A stretch of DNA of 64,000 nt, from NCBI GenBank assembly GCA_963663945.1, contig OY760687.1, positions 1-64,000 on the forward strand. Direction: 5' to 3'. A program made the translations under genes and the position numbers. Source of the DNA: Bin87 sp963663945 (GTDB taxonomy: Bacteria; Chloroflexota; Dehalococcoidia; Lucifugimonadales; UBA3495). Below the pieces are notes generated by a model that was given only the letters and a program-made list of their open reading frames with translations, did not search any database and was not told the origin of the DNA. This document shows positions 37,078 through 46,490 of the stretch, in pieces. Numbering within the stretch: the first letter of the stretch is position 1; each line of letters opens with the position of its first letter.

Positions 37078-38423
37078 CCTCGAAAGGGTAGAAGGGCAAA
37101 CCCGACTATCCGATCACAGTCGGCGGTGCTCTCATGGAGAGCGTTGCCGTTCTCTGGTCATCCGGGCCAGTTTCACCGTTGGTGTACCCAACGGCCAGAG
37201 CTTGCCCGTCGCGGAGCGTACCTCCCACTGAGGGCAGGAGGGTCAACAGTCCTCGCAGGTTGACGGCTGCGTTTTCGTTTCGTTCGTGGATGCTGGTGCA
37301 AGACGGGCACTGCCAAAAACGCTCACGCTTGAGTTTCGCGTTCACGGCTTGGCAGGTCGAGCATGTCTTGCTGGAAGGATAGAACCTTGGGGCCAGATAG
37401 ATCTGGCAGTGGTGCCACTGGCCCTTGTAGATGAGCTGGTGCTTGATCTCGCCCATGTTGGCGTCGGCCTGGGCCTTGGGGTTTTGCCGGCCATCAAGCC
37501 GGTGACGTGCAGGTCTTCGATGACCAGGTGCTGGAACTTGTGGACTAACTCACTGGTCATGAGGTGAGTGGCGTTATTGCGCAGGTTGGTGATGCGGCGG
37601 TGTAGGCGGTCGATTCTGCGTTGCGCTTCCCACCAGCCGTGGGAGCCCCGGGTCCGGCGGGCTTGTGCACGCTGCCAGCGGGCGAGTTTGTTCTGGGCGT
37701 GATAGTAGGCCTTGGGGTTCTCCCAGGTCTGGCCCTCGCTGTCGGTAGCCGATGGATTGATGCCGGTGTCTGCGCCGCCTTCGAGGATGCGGGTGTCGGG
37801 CTCGGGTGGTGCAACGGGTGGCTTCCAGTAGTTGATGGATAGCAGCCATTGGCCATTGCGGAAGCTGATGTGAGCCTCGTGGATGATGCCCTTTGGCAGG
37901 GTATGGGCGAGCTTGACGGAGCCGAGGTAAGGGAGCTTGATGCGGCGTTTGCCGTCGTAGTGGATCTCGCGTACGGCGCCAGCGGCGCGGAAGGAGCCGG
38001 TGCCCGTGAGGTGGCGTTTCTTGAAGGTTGGCTGTCTAGCTTTGACCTGTGGGTCGCGCCAGTTGGCGATGGCGTTTCCAAAGTCGCGCACTGCGCCGTC
38101 GACGACACGGTAGGAGACTTCCTGCAGGAAGGGAAACTCGTGGTGTTTGGCTTCGTTGACGGCTTTGTTGAGGTCCTGCCAGGAAGGCCATTTGAGCCGG
38201 TTGGTGCGGCAGAAGCGGTGGGTGGCGACGCAGAGGTTGTAGACGAAGCGTTTGACGCCGACGGCTCGGCGGGCGTAGTGCTGCTGCCGCGCGGTGAGTT
38301 GCAGGGGCACGACGTGTCCAGCGGGGACGTATCCCGGCGGACACGATGATTTGGCCTGCTTTCGTCCGGTGGTCGTCATGTCTTCATCTCACTGGGTTTG
38401 GCCTTTTACTCTTACGTGCTGGG
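37078..38423 (-). mobile_element. IS605-type TnpB-only element, copy B (frameshifted)
   Basis: 1,346 bp, the same ends and orientation as copy A and one base shorter. The right-end hairpin CCGACT/AGTCGG lies at 37102-37123. Sequence is clearly diverged from A in places, so it is not a very recent duplicate. Together with copy A it brackets 27.9-38.4 kb. Confidence 0.8.
37106..38379 (-). pseudogene. tnpB: tnpB with 1-bp deletion
   Basis: The first ~300 codons match copy A, including RuvC Asp in GGADTGINPSATDS and Glu in LVIEDLHVTGLM. Between 37476 and 37490 one base is missing (CTTGGGG versus CTTGGGCG in A), moving the zinc ribbon and HERNENAAVNL to another frame that ends at 37106. It also carries the Asn at the third RuvC Asp position, so that change predates the split of the two copies. 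Confidence 0.85.
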
Positions 38424-38574
38424 TTAGCCATGAGGTTTGATCCTCGTGCGTGCCGATATGGCAGCACGACTTTGACAGTGGTCGCTCGATGCGATGTGCC
38501 CGCAGCGAACGGCATGCTGCCGCTGCGGGCACAGCAAGGTCTCCGGCGCTGTGCATGAGTTGCGCCGGTGGATA

Positions 38575-40071
38575 CTACTCTCGCGGTGGGAACTGGAACT
38601 CGAGGCGGCGTGGGGCGCCGACCACGCAGTGAGCGCAGTGGCGGTCTTCGTTGAGGGCGTAGTCGCCGACGAGGATCCACAGACAGGAACTGCACCGGTC
38701 GGCGTTGCCGTGGTAAGCCAGCCTGATCTCGTCCATCTGCTCGTCGTCAGTGCCGTGGAGAGTATCGACCACCCTTTTGACGTACTGAAATCCGAAGCGT
38801 TGCTCCCAGTCCTTTCGGAACTGTTCCCAGGGCACGTCCTTTTTCACGCGGTGGCACCGCTCGCACAGCAGGTGGAGGTTTTCGGGGCCGTCGCCTTGAG
38901 CTTGGTCCTTGCGTTCGATGACGGTGTCGTGTTTCCTGATCGGCTCTTGGCAGTGCTGACAGGTCTTGCCGTCGCGGGCTTTCAGTGTGCGCCGCATGTC
39001 CTTGGTGACGGTTTTGATGACGTCGATTGCAGTGGTCTCGTAGCAGTACCCGTCCTCGTGGCCTTCGGCGACTACCTCGCGCAGGGTCTCGTCGGTCAGA
39101 GGCTCCTTGGTGTCAGGGTGAAGCAGGACAGCGTCTTCTGGCAGGTAGCCGCGCTGTTCCCATTCTTCGCGGAACCATTCGAGGGTGATGGCGTCGTCGC
39201 CAGGATACGGCAGGCGGGTCAGGTCGTTTGATCCTTTTTCGGGCCATGCCTCGGCGCTTCGGAGTACGCGCGTCTCGAAAAAGAAGGTTACGTTGTCGGG
39301 GTCATCGTCGTCTTCGTCGGCGAAGATCTGGTGTGTGGCCATGTGGGTTTCGCTGATGGTTTCGCTGAGGTAGTCATCGAAGCCGATCCGTTCGTCGCAG
39401 ATCGACTGGTCCCAGAATTCGGGGGTCTTGCCGCAGATGGGGCAGGCGGTGGCCTGTTCCTGCTTTTCCGACAGGATGAGCCATGCCTGTCGGGGATGTC
39501 CCGACTTGGAGCACTCTTCGAGGGATTCCGCCTTGATTTGTTCGATGAGCAGGTATTTCCAGTCGCGGTATGGGTCGTCGTCGTATTCGTAATCGAACTG
39601 TGAGAGGTCCTCGCTGGCGTGCTCCGGCGGCTGGTCGGCGTGGCGAGGCCGCATGATGGGATGCTCGGTGGTGCCCAGGGGCATGGGCGGCGCGTCGGGG
39701 TCGTTGTCGCAGAGGATGGCCTGCATGGTGGTCCAGCGGCAGTTGAAGGGCGCGGGCGGCTGCGGGCATTCGGGGTGGGCGGCCCAGTGCTGGAGGGTGC
39801 GCACGGCGCTGTTGGCGGAGCGGTAGCATCCCGTCACGCGGGTGAAGACGAGGCCACCGTCTTGGCGGATCAGGCATGGGTTGCAGGTGCCGGCGCCGTG
39901 GCACTCGCAGGCGTCGGGGTCCTCGACGCTGCCCGACCAGTGGAGTTCTCCAGGGTTGCAGGTGATGGCGGCGGCGTGTACGCGGCGACCGTCGGGCAGT
40001 TGGCCGGCGTGCCAGCCTGGATCGCCTTCCTTGGGGAACATCTGGATGTAGATAAGTTCAAGTTCAGCCAT
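38575..40071 (-). CDS. Cys-rich domain-HNH endonuclease fusion
   Basis: 498 aa from ATG 40071, with AGGAGGG 5 nt upstream. Residues ~36-100 form the ELHWSGSVEDPD Cys-rich domain shared with the gene at 29567. The middle is acidic (EYDDDPYRDW; DEDDDDPDN) and contains another CPICGKTPEFW knuckle. An HNH domain lies at ~360-405 (CQHCQEPIRKHDTVIERKD...NLHLLCERCH). A final Cys set (CSSCLW...HCAHC) closes the protein. It is probably a DNA endonuclease with several zinc sites. The target and role (defence or element biology) are unknown. Confidence 0.75.
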   Translation of the reverse strand: MAELELIYIQMFPKEGDPGWHAGQLPDGRRVHAAAITCNPGELHWSGSVEDPDACECHGAGTCNPCLIRQDGGLVFTRVTGCYRSANSAVRTLQHWAAHPECPQPPAPFNCRWTTMQAILCDNDPDAPPMPLGTTEHPIMRPRHADQPPEHASEDLSQFDYEYDDDPYRDWKYLLIEQIKAESLEECSKSGHPRQAWLILSEKQEQATACPICGKTPEFWDQSICDERIGFDDYLSETISETHMATHQIFADEDDDDPDNVTFFFETRVLRSAEAWPEKGSNDLTRLPYPGDDAITLEWFREEWEQRGYLPEDAVLLHPDTKEPLTDETLREVVAEGHEDGYCYETTAIDVIKTVTKDMRRTLKARDGKTCQHCQEPIRKHDTVIERKDQAQGDGPENLHLLCERCHRVKKDVPWEQFRKDWEQRFGFQYVKRVVDTLHGTDDEQMDEIRLAYHGNADRCSSCLWILVGDYALNEDRHCAHCVVGAPRRLEFQFPPRE

Positions 40072-40146
40072 GTTGCCCTCCTGTCGTTGGGTTGCGGTTG
40101 TCGTGGTGATGCTTTGGATAATGTTGCCAGCGCGGCCAGTTTCGGC

Positions 40147-40183
40147 CGGAAACGGCTCCCGGGCGCGTTCTGCGGCCTTGGTA
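40147..40183. repeat. Dispersed ~36-bp repeat, copy 1
   Basis: CCGGAAACGGCTCCCGGGCG and the following CGTTCTGCGGCCTT recur at 46778-46810 with one or two differences. Both copies lie just upstream of minus-strand genes (the HNH fusion here, a helix-turn-helix remnant there), suggesting a shared leader or regulatory site. Confidence 0.55.
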
Positions 40184-40201
40184 GTGGAATTCTGCACAGA
40201 C

Positions 40202-40283
40202 GCGAAAACGGCGCCCTGTGGCGCCGCTGTGGTGAAAGTGGTGAGGTGTGATGAAGACCGGCCGCCCCGTCGTCAGGGCGGCA
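40202..40283. repeat. Two-hairpin direct repeat, copy 1 (terminator-like)
   Basis: Contains GTGAAAGTGGTGAGGTGTGA between two GC hairpins and overlaps the stop of the lipoprotein at 40273. Read on the minus strand it ends CGGCGCC-loop-GGCGCCG-TTTT, a plausible intrinsic terminator for that gene. The second copy is at 40985-41067. Confidence 0.65.
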
Positions 40284-40755
40284 GTCGTTCGCCGGTGAGC
40301 TGGCCGACGAAGCAGGTGTCGCCGCCGGTGCTGGGTGCGCGGACGAGGACTCGTTCACCAGGCACGCCGCGCACGTAGATCCTGGAGCCGATGAGTTCTA
40401 TCACATCGTAGCCACTGCCTGCGCGCAGCGGCTCTCCGTAGTGACCGAGGCCAAGCGGTTCGTTGGCGCGACCGCTGCGCCATTCTTCGCCAGTCATGGT
40501 TTCGTAGACGTAACCGACGGTAAATGACTCTCGGTCTCCGATTCGGCATTTGACTGGTTCGGAGAGCCGACCTTTGGTTGGGAGCCGGACCACGTAGAAG
40601 CCCTCCTGTTGCGGTAGAGCAGGGCTGGCCGTGGCCCCAAGCTTGGGCTGGAGCGACGACGCAGGCGCCGGTGCCGGAGGCGTGGCGCTGGTGCAGCCGA
40701 CGAGGGCGACGGCTACGACGACGGCGAGAGCAGCGCGCGGTATGGCAGTGTTCAT
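40273..40755 (-). CDS. Hypothetical lipoprotein
   Basis: 160 aa with GGAGG 8 nt before the ATG. Signal peptide with lipobox LVGC (Cys ~21), then a Pro/Ala linker and a small beta-rich domain (GFYVVRLPTKGRLSEPVKC; YDVIELIGSRIYVRG) with two later Cys. Predicted surface or periplasm-facing. Flanked by the repeat at 40202 and its copy at 40985. Function unknown. Confidence 0.7.
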   Translation of the reverse strand: MNTAIPRAALAVVVAVALVGCTSATPPAPAPASSLQPKLGATASPALPQQEGFYVVRLPTKGRLSEPVKCRIGDRESFTVGYVYETMTGEEWRSGRANEPLGLGHYGEPLRAGSGYDVIELIGSRIYVRGVPGERVLVRAPSTGGDTCFVGQLTGERLPP

Positions 40756-41267
40756 CTTGTGGACCTCCTGGGTGGTTGGGCATTGCTAGCGGTTGGCGTC
40801 ATTCGACCGTCCTGGGCTGAGGGCTCAACAGATCGCGACGGCCAGGTCGGCGAACTTGACTGGGACAACCAGGTCGGTCGGCGGATGCTGGCCCATGTTG
40901 TGCAGCCGGAGGACGTTGAGCGCCGTGCTTGTGGCAAAGGCGAAGGCGACCAGCGTGGCTTTTGGGTGGTATTGTTCCCCGAATCGAAAGCGGCGCCTTG
41001 TGGTGGCGCCGCGGTGAAAGTGGTGAGGTGTGACGAACGCCGGCCGCGCCCGACTACGGGGCGGCCGGCTTCGCCGTTGGTCAGCGACTGTCTCATTGCG
41101 GTGTGCAATCTAGTAGAGTCAGTTTCGTTACTCCGATTACGCGGCGGACGCGGCGGACATCGACTAACGTACTGGCGGAGTCTGTAATCGGCCCAAACGC
41201 CTGAAATTTCCGGGTATTGCCGGTTTTTCGGGCAACGCCTGATCCCGAACCCGTGGGAGGCTTCCCG
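40756..41267. other. Gap containing repeat copy 2 and a lost gene tail
   Basis: No intact gene. At 40985-41067 is the second copy of the two-hairpin repeat. On the minus strand just before it, LTNGEAGRPVV resembles the lipoprotein tail LTGERLPP, so this is probably the 3' end of a vanished paralogue with its terminator. Confidence 0.5.
40985..41067. repeat. Two-hairpin direct repeat, copy 2
   Basis: About 85% identical by eye to 40202-40283, with the GTGAAAGTGGTGAGGTGTGA core unchanged and small indels in the hairpin loops. Confidence 0.65.
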
Positions 41268-42074
41268 ATGATGACCGAGAATGAGCGACGCGGCTCACAA
41301 AGAAACCGTTGGACCCGTTGGTACATGTGGCTCGCCTACGGCGGCGGCGTCCTGGGCGTGATCGCGGCCGTGGTCATAATCGTGACGATGGCGGCCGCCC
41401 CCAGCAGCAACGGCAAAACGGCGGCAAGCCACCACAACATGGCGACGTTGACCCCCCACGACGCGGCTGCGCTGATCCGCCAATACCCCAGCATCAACAA
41501 CCCCGCTGAATTGCGCGACCTGCAATCCCTCGCGCGCACGTATGGCATCTCGCTCGATGAGTCCATCGCGCGTTATGCCTGGCGGGATGACTTCTCAAGG
41601 ATGACAACAGCCATCGAGGACGAAGAACCCGACAGTGTCGTTGATGCCGGCAAAACCGGCAGGTCATTGGCCTGGATCAAGTTTTCGGGTTCCATCTCCG
41701 GCAACGCCCGGAAGGCCATCGACAAATTCAAGTCTGAAAACCCTCACGTTGAGGTCAGCCTACAAAACGGCAGAGACCCAGGGTTTACCAGGCGGGAGGC
41801 GGATGAAGCGGTAATCGGAGCGCATTTCGCGGTGATGGCGGAGGACGGTGTACAGGACAGCGTGACCCATTACGACAGCGACGCCGTTGGAATCGTCGTG
41901 ACCGTCCAGATGGCGACTCCGCCCTCCGGTGAAAAACTATCCTCGCTGGAGAAGGCAGCCGAGCGCGGCGCCGCCGAGGCCACCAGGTCGGACATCACGG
42001 ACAACGTCGCCATATCGCTGTCAGTCGTCCAGCATGACCTCAGTGGAACCGATGACTCCCGTGCGCCCAACTGA
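41268..42074 (+). CDS. Membrane-anchored protein resembling a serine-protease pro-domain
   Basis: 268 aa from ATG 41268 with GGGAGG upstream. A basic N terminus and a single membrane helix (~20-43) are followed by an outside domain. The segment ARTYGISLDESIARYAWRDD followed by FSRM resembles N-terminal regions seen before trypsin-like or streptogrisin-type proteases in actinobacteria. No catalytic His-Asp-Ser domain follows. So it is either a free-standing inhibitor/pro-domain-like protein or a truncated protease. Family likeness is from memory and moderate. Confidence 0.55.
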   Translation: MMTENERRGSQRNRWTRWYMWLAYGGGVLGVIAAVVIIVTMAAAPSSNGKTAASHHNMATLTPHDAAALIRQYPSINNPAELRDLQSLARTYGISLDESIARYAWRDDFSRMTTAIEDEEPDSVVDAGKTGRSLAWIKFSGSISGNARKAIDKFKSENPHVEVSLQNGRDPGFTRREADEAVIGAHFAVMAEDGVQDSVTHYDSDAVGIVVTVQMATPPSGEKLSSLEKAAERGAAEATRSDITDNVAISLSVVQHDLSGTDDSRAPN

Positions 42075-42168
42075 CGCGGCTTGCCACACTCTGTTCACCG
42101 ACCCGACCTGACCGGAAAACTGGATAGGTTCGGGAATGCCTGCAGAACGTGGGTGCCATCGGTTTTTC

Positions 42169-43791
42169 CTACGTTTGGTCGCGTGACTTGATCATTTCAA
42201 ACAAGTTCAGGCCTTGTGGCATGATCTCTGCACCGTCTGGAGTCTGTCCGATTTCGAAGATAGATCGCCAGTAGTCGTTGTTACGTTTGCCACCGAACGC
42301 GACGATGGAAAGGTCCCTGTTCACCCAAATCGACAGGCGCTTCAACGCGTTGATGAAGTTTTCGACGTTTTGCCAACAGGGTTCAGGAATTTCATACTGG
42401 AATAGACGATCCTCATCGACGTTGGCGAGTGTCGTAGCGAAGTAGTTCCGCATGACTCGCAGCACCAGCCGGAGCCAGTTATGAATGATCTCTTCTTTGG
42501 CCATCCGGTAGGCACGCAGGTGCGGTTCCGCGACGACCTTGTCGTTTTGGACGTCATGCTCTATGCGCCGAACCCCACGTTCTAGGTCGAACTGATTGAT
42601 GTAGATCTGCTCGGCGATGATGTTCATCAGTCGTACGATCTGTTCGATTTCCAGCTGACGTGGATTGGTTCCTTCTTCGGCTTTGTAATTGAACGGCGTC
42701 ATCAACGGTTTGGTTCCGATGAAAAACTGGTAGAACGTCTTGTCGATGGTGCTGTAACTTAGCGGTTTGTCCGCGCTTTTTCCTGCGTACTCGATGTAAT
42801 CTCTGAGCCGGTTGTCCGGATGGGTAGTAACGCTGTTACGGACCCGGTCGATGATGTACCGCCTCATGGCTTTGCTTTCGCCTTTGAAGTGTTTGATCAG
42901 GTCACTCTCCGAGAACGTTTCCTCGCCTTCCGCGATACCGAGTTCTGCTCGGTATCGGTCAATGCGGTTACTGAGGAGCGAGCTTCCGAGATTGCGTTGT
43001 ACCGACTTGTCAAAGGCGACCTGGCGCAAGGTAGTTCCAGCGTTGGTGTTTGCGGTGAGGAGTTGGTCCGTGTCTGGATCAATGAATACCCTTACTGGCA
43101 AGGTTCGGGAGCCTAGCAGCACTTGAGCGGCCGCTTTGTGCTGACCGTCGAATACTCGCACGCGTGCTTTGTCTGTCTGCGACGTGTCTATCCATCCCAA
43201 CGTGACGTGGAGTTGGGGAAGACCTTTGTGGAATTCCTCCACAAGCTTTCTTAGGTTGCTGCCGATTGCCCTAGGGTTGATGTAGTCGTCGTGATGGATG
43301 TACTGGATGGGAAGGTCAATGAATGTTGACTGGAAACCCGAGAGTCCGTCGTTGTAGATAGGGAACGTCACCTTGTCGTTCTGGCCGGTTTGGGCAAAAG
43401 TTGTGTGTAACGAGCCGTCCGCGATTTTTACCGGTAGATCGAATTTGCTGCCGCCGTGGTGGGCGAGTACGTCGCCCAAGTTAGGCGACCTGTTTTCCGC
43501 TGCGATTGATTCCGCAATTGAGTCGAATGAAGCGAGAACTCGCGCTACCCGCAGGTCGCTGGCCTGCTTCGACCTGTTGCAAGAATCATGGGCGAGCGCG
43601 AAGTTTTCTGGACCGTCTTTGCCGCCCGACGCCATCGGCTCTATGTGGTCAATGTCGATGGCGTTCGCGTGGAGGTCGAGTAGGATCAGCTTACCGCAAA
43701 TGAAACAGTTTCCGCGTTGCGAAGTGTGGAGGCTGTTTACCAGCGCTTCCCTTCCTTCGGGTGACAAGCGGTTCAAGTACAGGGACGGCAT
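42169..43791 (-). CDS. HNH endonuclease fused to DGQHR (DndB/ParB-like) domain
   Basis: 540 aa. The HNH domain is at ~27-75: CFICGK...IDIDHIEPMASGG...NFALAHDSCNRSK. A second domain carries RVFDGQHKAAAQVLLGS (~212-228), the DGQHR signature found in DndB-like and ParB-related proteins, followed by a helical C-terminal half. AAGGAG precedes the start at about 10 nt. DGQHR proteins are linked to DNA phosphorothioation control and to orphan defence genes. An HNH fused at the N terminus suggests a nuclease with a nucleotide- or DNA-sensing partner. No dnd or pbe genes are adjacent, so a stand-alone defence role is inferred. Confidence 0.75.
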   Translation of the reverse strand: MPSLYLNRLSPEGREALVNSLHTSQRGNCFICGKLILLDLHANAIDIDHIEPMASGGKDGPENFALAHDSCNRSKQASDLRVARVLASFDSIAESIAAENRSPNLGDVLAHHGGSKFDLPVKIADGSLHTTFAQTGQNDKVTFPIYNDGLSGFQSTFIDLPIQYIHHDDYINPRAIGSNLRKLVEEFHKGLPQLHVTLGWIDTSQTDKARVRVFDGQHKAAAQVLLGSRTLPVRVFIDPDTDQLLTANTNAGTTLRQVAFDKSVQRNLGSSLLSNRIDRYRAELGIAEGEETFSESDLIKHFKGESKAMRRYIIDRVRNSVTTHPDNRLRDYIEYAGKSADKPLSYSTIDKTFYQFFIGTKPLMTPFNYKAEEGTNPRQLEIEQIVRLMNIIAEQIYINQFDLERGVRRIEHDVQNDKVVAEPHLRAYRMAKEEIIHNWLRLVLRVMRNYFATTLANVDEDRLFQYEIPEPCWQNVENFINALKRLSIWVNRDLSIVAFGGKRNNDYWRSIFEIGQTPDGAEIMPQGLNLFEMIKSRDQT

Positions 43792-44313
43792 ATCGGCATT
43801 ACTCCTTGCTCACAATTCGGGGCGCGTAACGCTGTGTTCTCCAGTTCATGGCCTACTGTGGCTGATTATGGGCTAGTGCCCCCGTAGCATTTTATGTAGG
43901 CGCGGTGCCGTGAGCAACGTCTCATCGGTAATCCTAGCTTGATCACGCTGCCGGATGTCGGCGCTGCATCATGTCGAAGATGCTGCACGCAAGGGCCGGC
44001 CCGAGTGGCAGCAAGGTGATGAACAGCAGGATCTTTCGAAGCATGTGGAATCTCGCTGATGTGCAGGCTCGCACCAGATGATGAAAGGATCATAACGATG
44101 CGGTGACGGGGCTTGCGAGACTTGGTGGCGCCTGGCGCAGGTGTGCCCTCATTCCTGCTCTGGAGCCACTGATAGGCCCTCCGGCGTTGCTGGTAGGCAT
44201 TTCCTTGTCCGTGACCTGAGGGGTGTCAGGGGCCGCGTGGCGCGAAGTTCGGGGTGTGTCATTCCGCGACGCGAGCGGCAGGGGTGCCGTGGCCTCGGGG
44301 TCTCGCTGTGCGA
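43792..44313. other. Intergenic gap with a possible tiny signal-peptide ORF
   Basis: The minus strand 43943-44044 encodes a 33-aa ORF, MLRKILLFITLLPLGPALAC plus 13 residues. It looks like a signal peptide ending in a lipobox-like Cys, without a good ribosome site. Otherwise nothing supportable is seen. Confidence 0.3.
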
Positions 44314-45840
44314 TTACGCGAGCAGCATGAACGTCGAAAGCGGCATGATGACGACGCGTGGGTCGTCGATGGGCGGCGCGTCCTCTTGAGTGATGAGCAG
44401 CCCGAATGGAGCGCGATTGGTCGGCTCTTCGATGAACGACCTGACGGCCCGTGTGTCGCGCACTGGGTCAATGCCGCGTTGGTATTTGACCTGCACGGGG
44501 ATTTGCTGGTCGCCGACCCTGAACACGAAGTCCAGGTCAGGTTCTCCCAGACCAGGTTCTCGGGGTGGCGTCGGCACGCGGTCGGTGTCTAGGTTTTGGA
44601 TGACGGAAGCGGTGGCGCCGAGTACGCTCTGGGCGATTTGCCCTGCCACCGTCGTTAGTTCTGGGCTGGCGTCCAGCGCGTCAGGCTCGAGGGGAACCTG
44701 TTCTTGGAGCCAGCTGGCGCGTAGCGCGTGATCTGCCAGGCAGAGTTTGATGGCGTCGCGTGGGCGATTGAGGTTCAGCACCGGCCACGGCAGGAGCCGT
44801 ATCAGCGAAGTGTCGGCCAGAGCCTGCAGGTAGTGGGCGACCTCTTCAGGATCGGCGTCCTCGCCGGACGAAAGGCTGGTTTCCTGGGCAAGTTCGCTGA
44901 CGGACGTCGTTCGCCCAGCGTGTCGGCAGGCGTTTTCGAACGTCGTCTCGAACAGCGCAGCGTCGCGTTCCTGGCCGTGTGGTCCAGTCAGCAGGTCGTG
45001 TTGCAACACCGGCTTGATGACGTCCTCGTTCAGGTGATGGGCGAGGGTCGGCCAATCGGCGGGTGCTTTGAATGGGTCATGGGCAACCGGGTAGCCGCCG
45101 CGTTCCGAGAACAGGCGGAAGGCCTGGTCGCGAGCCGCCGCGTTTCTCCGTCCGTATTCGGCCAGTTCTTGCCAGAACTCGAGCTGGCGAAATTGCCCAA
45201 AGCATGCTTCGTGCGGGAAGTGTTCGAGGGGTGCCATGCCTTGAAAGTCGGCGATTTCCGTGAGCGACAGAGTTCCGGCCTCGACGGTCGAAAGGCGTCC
45301 CGCCATCTGGTGACCGCCACGCACGATGCGAAGTGCGGAGCTGCTGGTGGCCACGACATTGACGGCGGTGTGGTCGACCAGGAACTTGAGCTGGTTTTGC
45401 CAGTTGTGGATGTGCTGGACTTCGTCGAAGAACAGGTAAGGGGTCTGGTTCTGTTTGGCCAGGGCGTTGAAAGTCGCGGGGGTGATGTTGTGCTCGACCC
45501 AGGCCGTGATGCGCAGGATGGGATCGAGCATGTCGTCGGTGGCGGCACCCTGGCCGAGCGGAACTCGGATGATGTGGTGGGGCGGTACCCCCTCGGCCAG
45601 CAGGTCGTTGATGATATGTAGCTGCATGGTGGTTTTACCCACCCCGAGAGGGCCGGGCACGGCGACGATTGGCGTGAAACCTGACTCGAGGCGTTGGCGG
45701 ACTTGGCCGACAAGATGTCGGCGGGTGGCGGGCACCAGTGGCGCAGGTTCGCCCGACCACCACGGGTTCGATTGGTGCAGGCTTTCCACCAACTCGGGTG
45801 GAAGGGGTAGTGGCGTGTAAGGTGGTAGGAGTGTGTTCAC
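44314..45840 (-). CDS. AAA ATPase with DUF4143-like C terminus
   Basis: About 508 aa from GTG 45840 (AGG 7 nt upstream); earlier in-frame ATGs at 45876 and 45927 lack ribosome sites. Walker A GPLGVGKTT (~62), Walker B YLFFDEVQHIHNW, sensor NVVATSSSALRI. The C terminus includes FVFRVGDQQIPVQVKYQ, a PD-(D/E)xK-like 'VKY' strand common in the AAA_14/DUF4143 family. These ATPases are widespread and poorly understood; some are toxin-like or defence-linked. It is downstream of a Pro-rich low-complexity region on the same strand. Confidence 0.78.
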   Translation of the reverse strand: MNTLLPPYTPLPLPPELVESLHQSNPWWSGEPAPLVPATRRHLVGQVRQRLESGFTPIVAVPGPLGVGKTTMQLHIINDLLAEGVPPHHIIRVPLGQGAATDDMLDPILRITAWVEHNITPATFNALAKQNQTPYLFFDEVQHIHNWQNQLKFLVDHTAVNVVATSSSALRIVRGGHQMAGRLSTVEAGTLSLTEIADFQGMAPLEHFPHEACFGQFRQLEFWQELAEYGRRNAAARDQAFRLFSERGGYPVAHDPFKAPADWPTLAHHLNEDVIKPVLQHDLLTGPHGQERDAALFETTFENACRHAGRTTSVSELAQETSLSSGEDADPEEVAHYLQALADTSLIRLLPWPVLNLNRPRDAIKLCLADHALRASWLQEQVPLEPDALDASPELTTVAGQIAQSVLGATASVIQNLDTDRVPTPPREPGLGEPDLDFVFRVGDQQIPVQVKYQRGIDPVRDTRAVRSFIEEPTNRAPFGLLITQEDAPPIDDPRVVIMPLSTFMLLA

Positions 45841-45940
45841 GGTGAAACCTGTTTTGCTTGCGGCCCGCGATTTCATGGGCATCACATGATTGGAGCAACG
45901 GGGTTGATCTCGTAGAGGCCACGTCATTATCGCGTTTCCT

Positions 45941-46490
45941 GGTGCCCAGATTCAATTCTGCGCCTGCCGGTGGCGGCAGTTCCTCGGTCGGTGGCGTTGG
46001 AGGCGCCCAGGGGCCGCGTGGCGCGGGAATGCGGGTCATTCCCTGCTGTGACGCGGGCGGCTGTGGCGCGGCGGCGTCGGGATTTTGCTGCACTGCCGTG
46101 ACGCTCGTGGACGTGCCCGAATTCCTGCGCTCGGGCGAAGGAGAGGGCCTCCGGTGCGCTGGTGCAGGGATTTCCCCTTCTGGACTCGCGGGGGCTTCTC
46201 CGTGGCTCTGCGGGGGATTTTCCCGCCAGTTGGTGCTGGCGGAGGCTGCGGCATGCTGCGCCGTATCGTTGCTGTCGGCGTGGGCTTGCCGCTGCACTCT
46301 GTGGTCGGTCGGCAGGTGGCTGAATTCTCGCGCTGGAGCCTCTGTGGGGGCCTCGGGGTTCCTTGGGGCAGGAATTTCCCCTGCGGTACTCGCGCGGGGC
46401 TCTCCGTGGTTCTGCGAGCCATTTTCCGGCTTTGCCCTGTCGGGTGCTGGTGGACTTGCTTGCTTGTCGTCAACCTGCTGAGGCTCCTGC
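45941..46490 (-). repeat. Degenerate repeats coding a Pro/Ala/Glu-rich chain, locus 1
   Basis: The most protein-like minus frame (QNHGEPRASTAGEIPAPRNP; QSHGEAPASPEGEIPAPAHR; QRQAHADSNDTAQHAAASAS) has no start after an upstream stop. Units of the form 'CAGAnCCACGGAGA...GGGGAAATnCCTGC' recur. A related region lies at 47640-48310. Probably a decayed gene for a linker-like protein. Confidence 0.5.
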
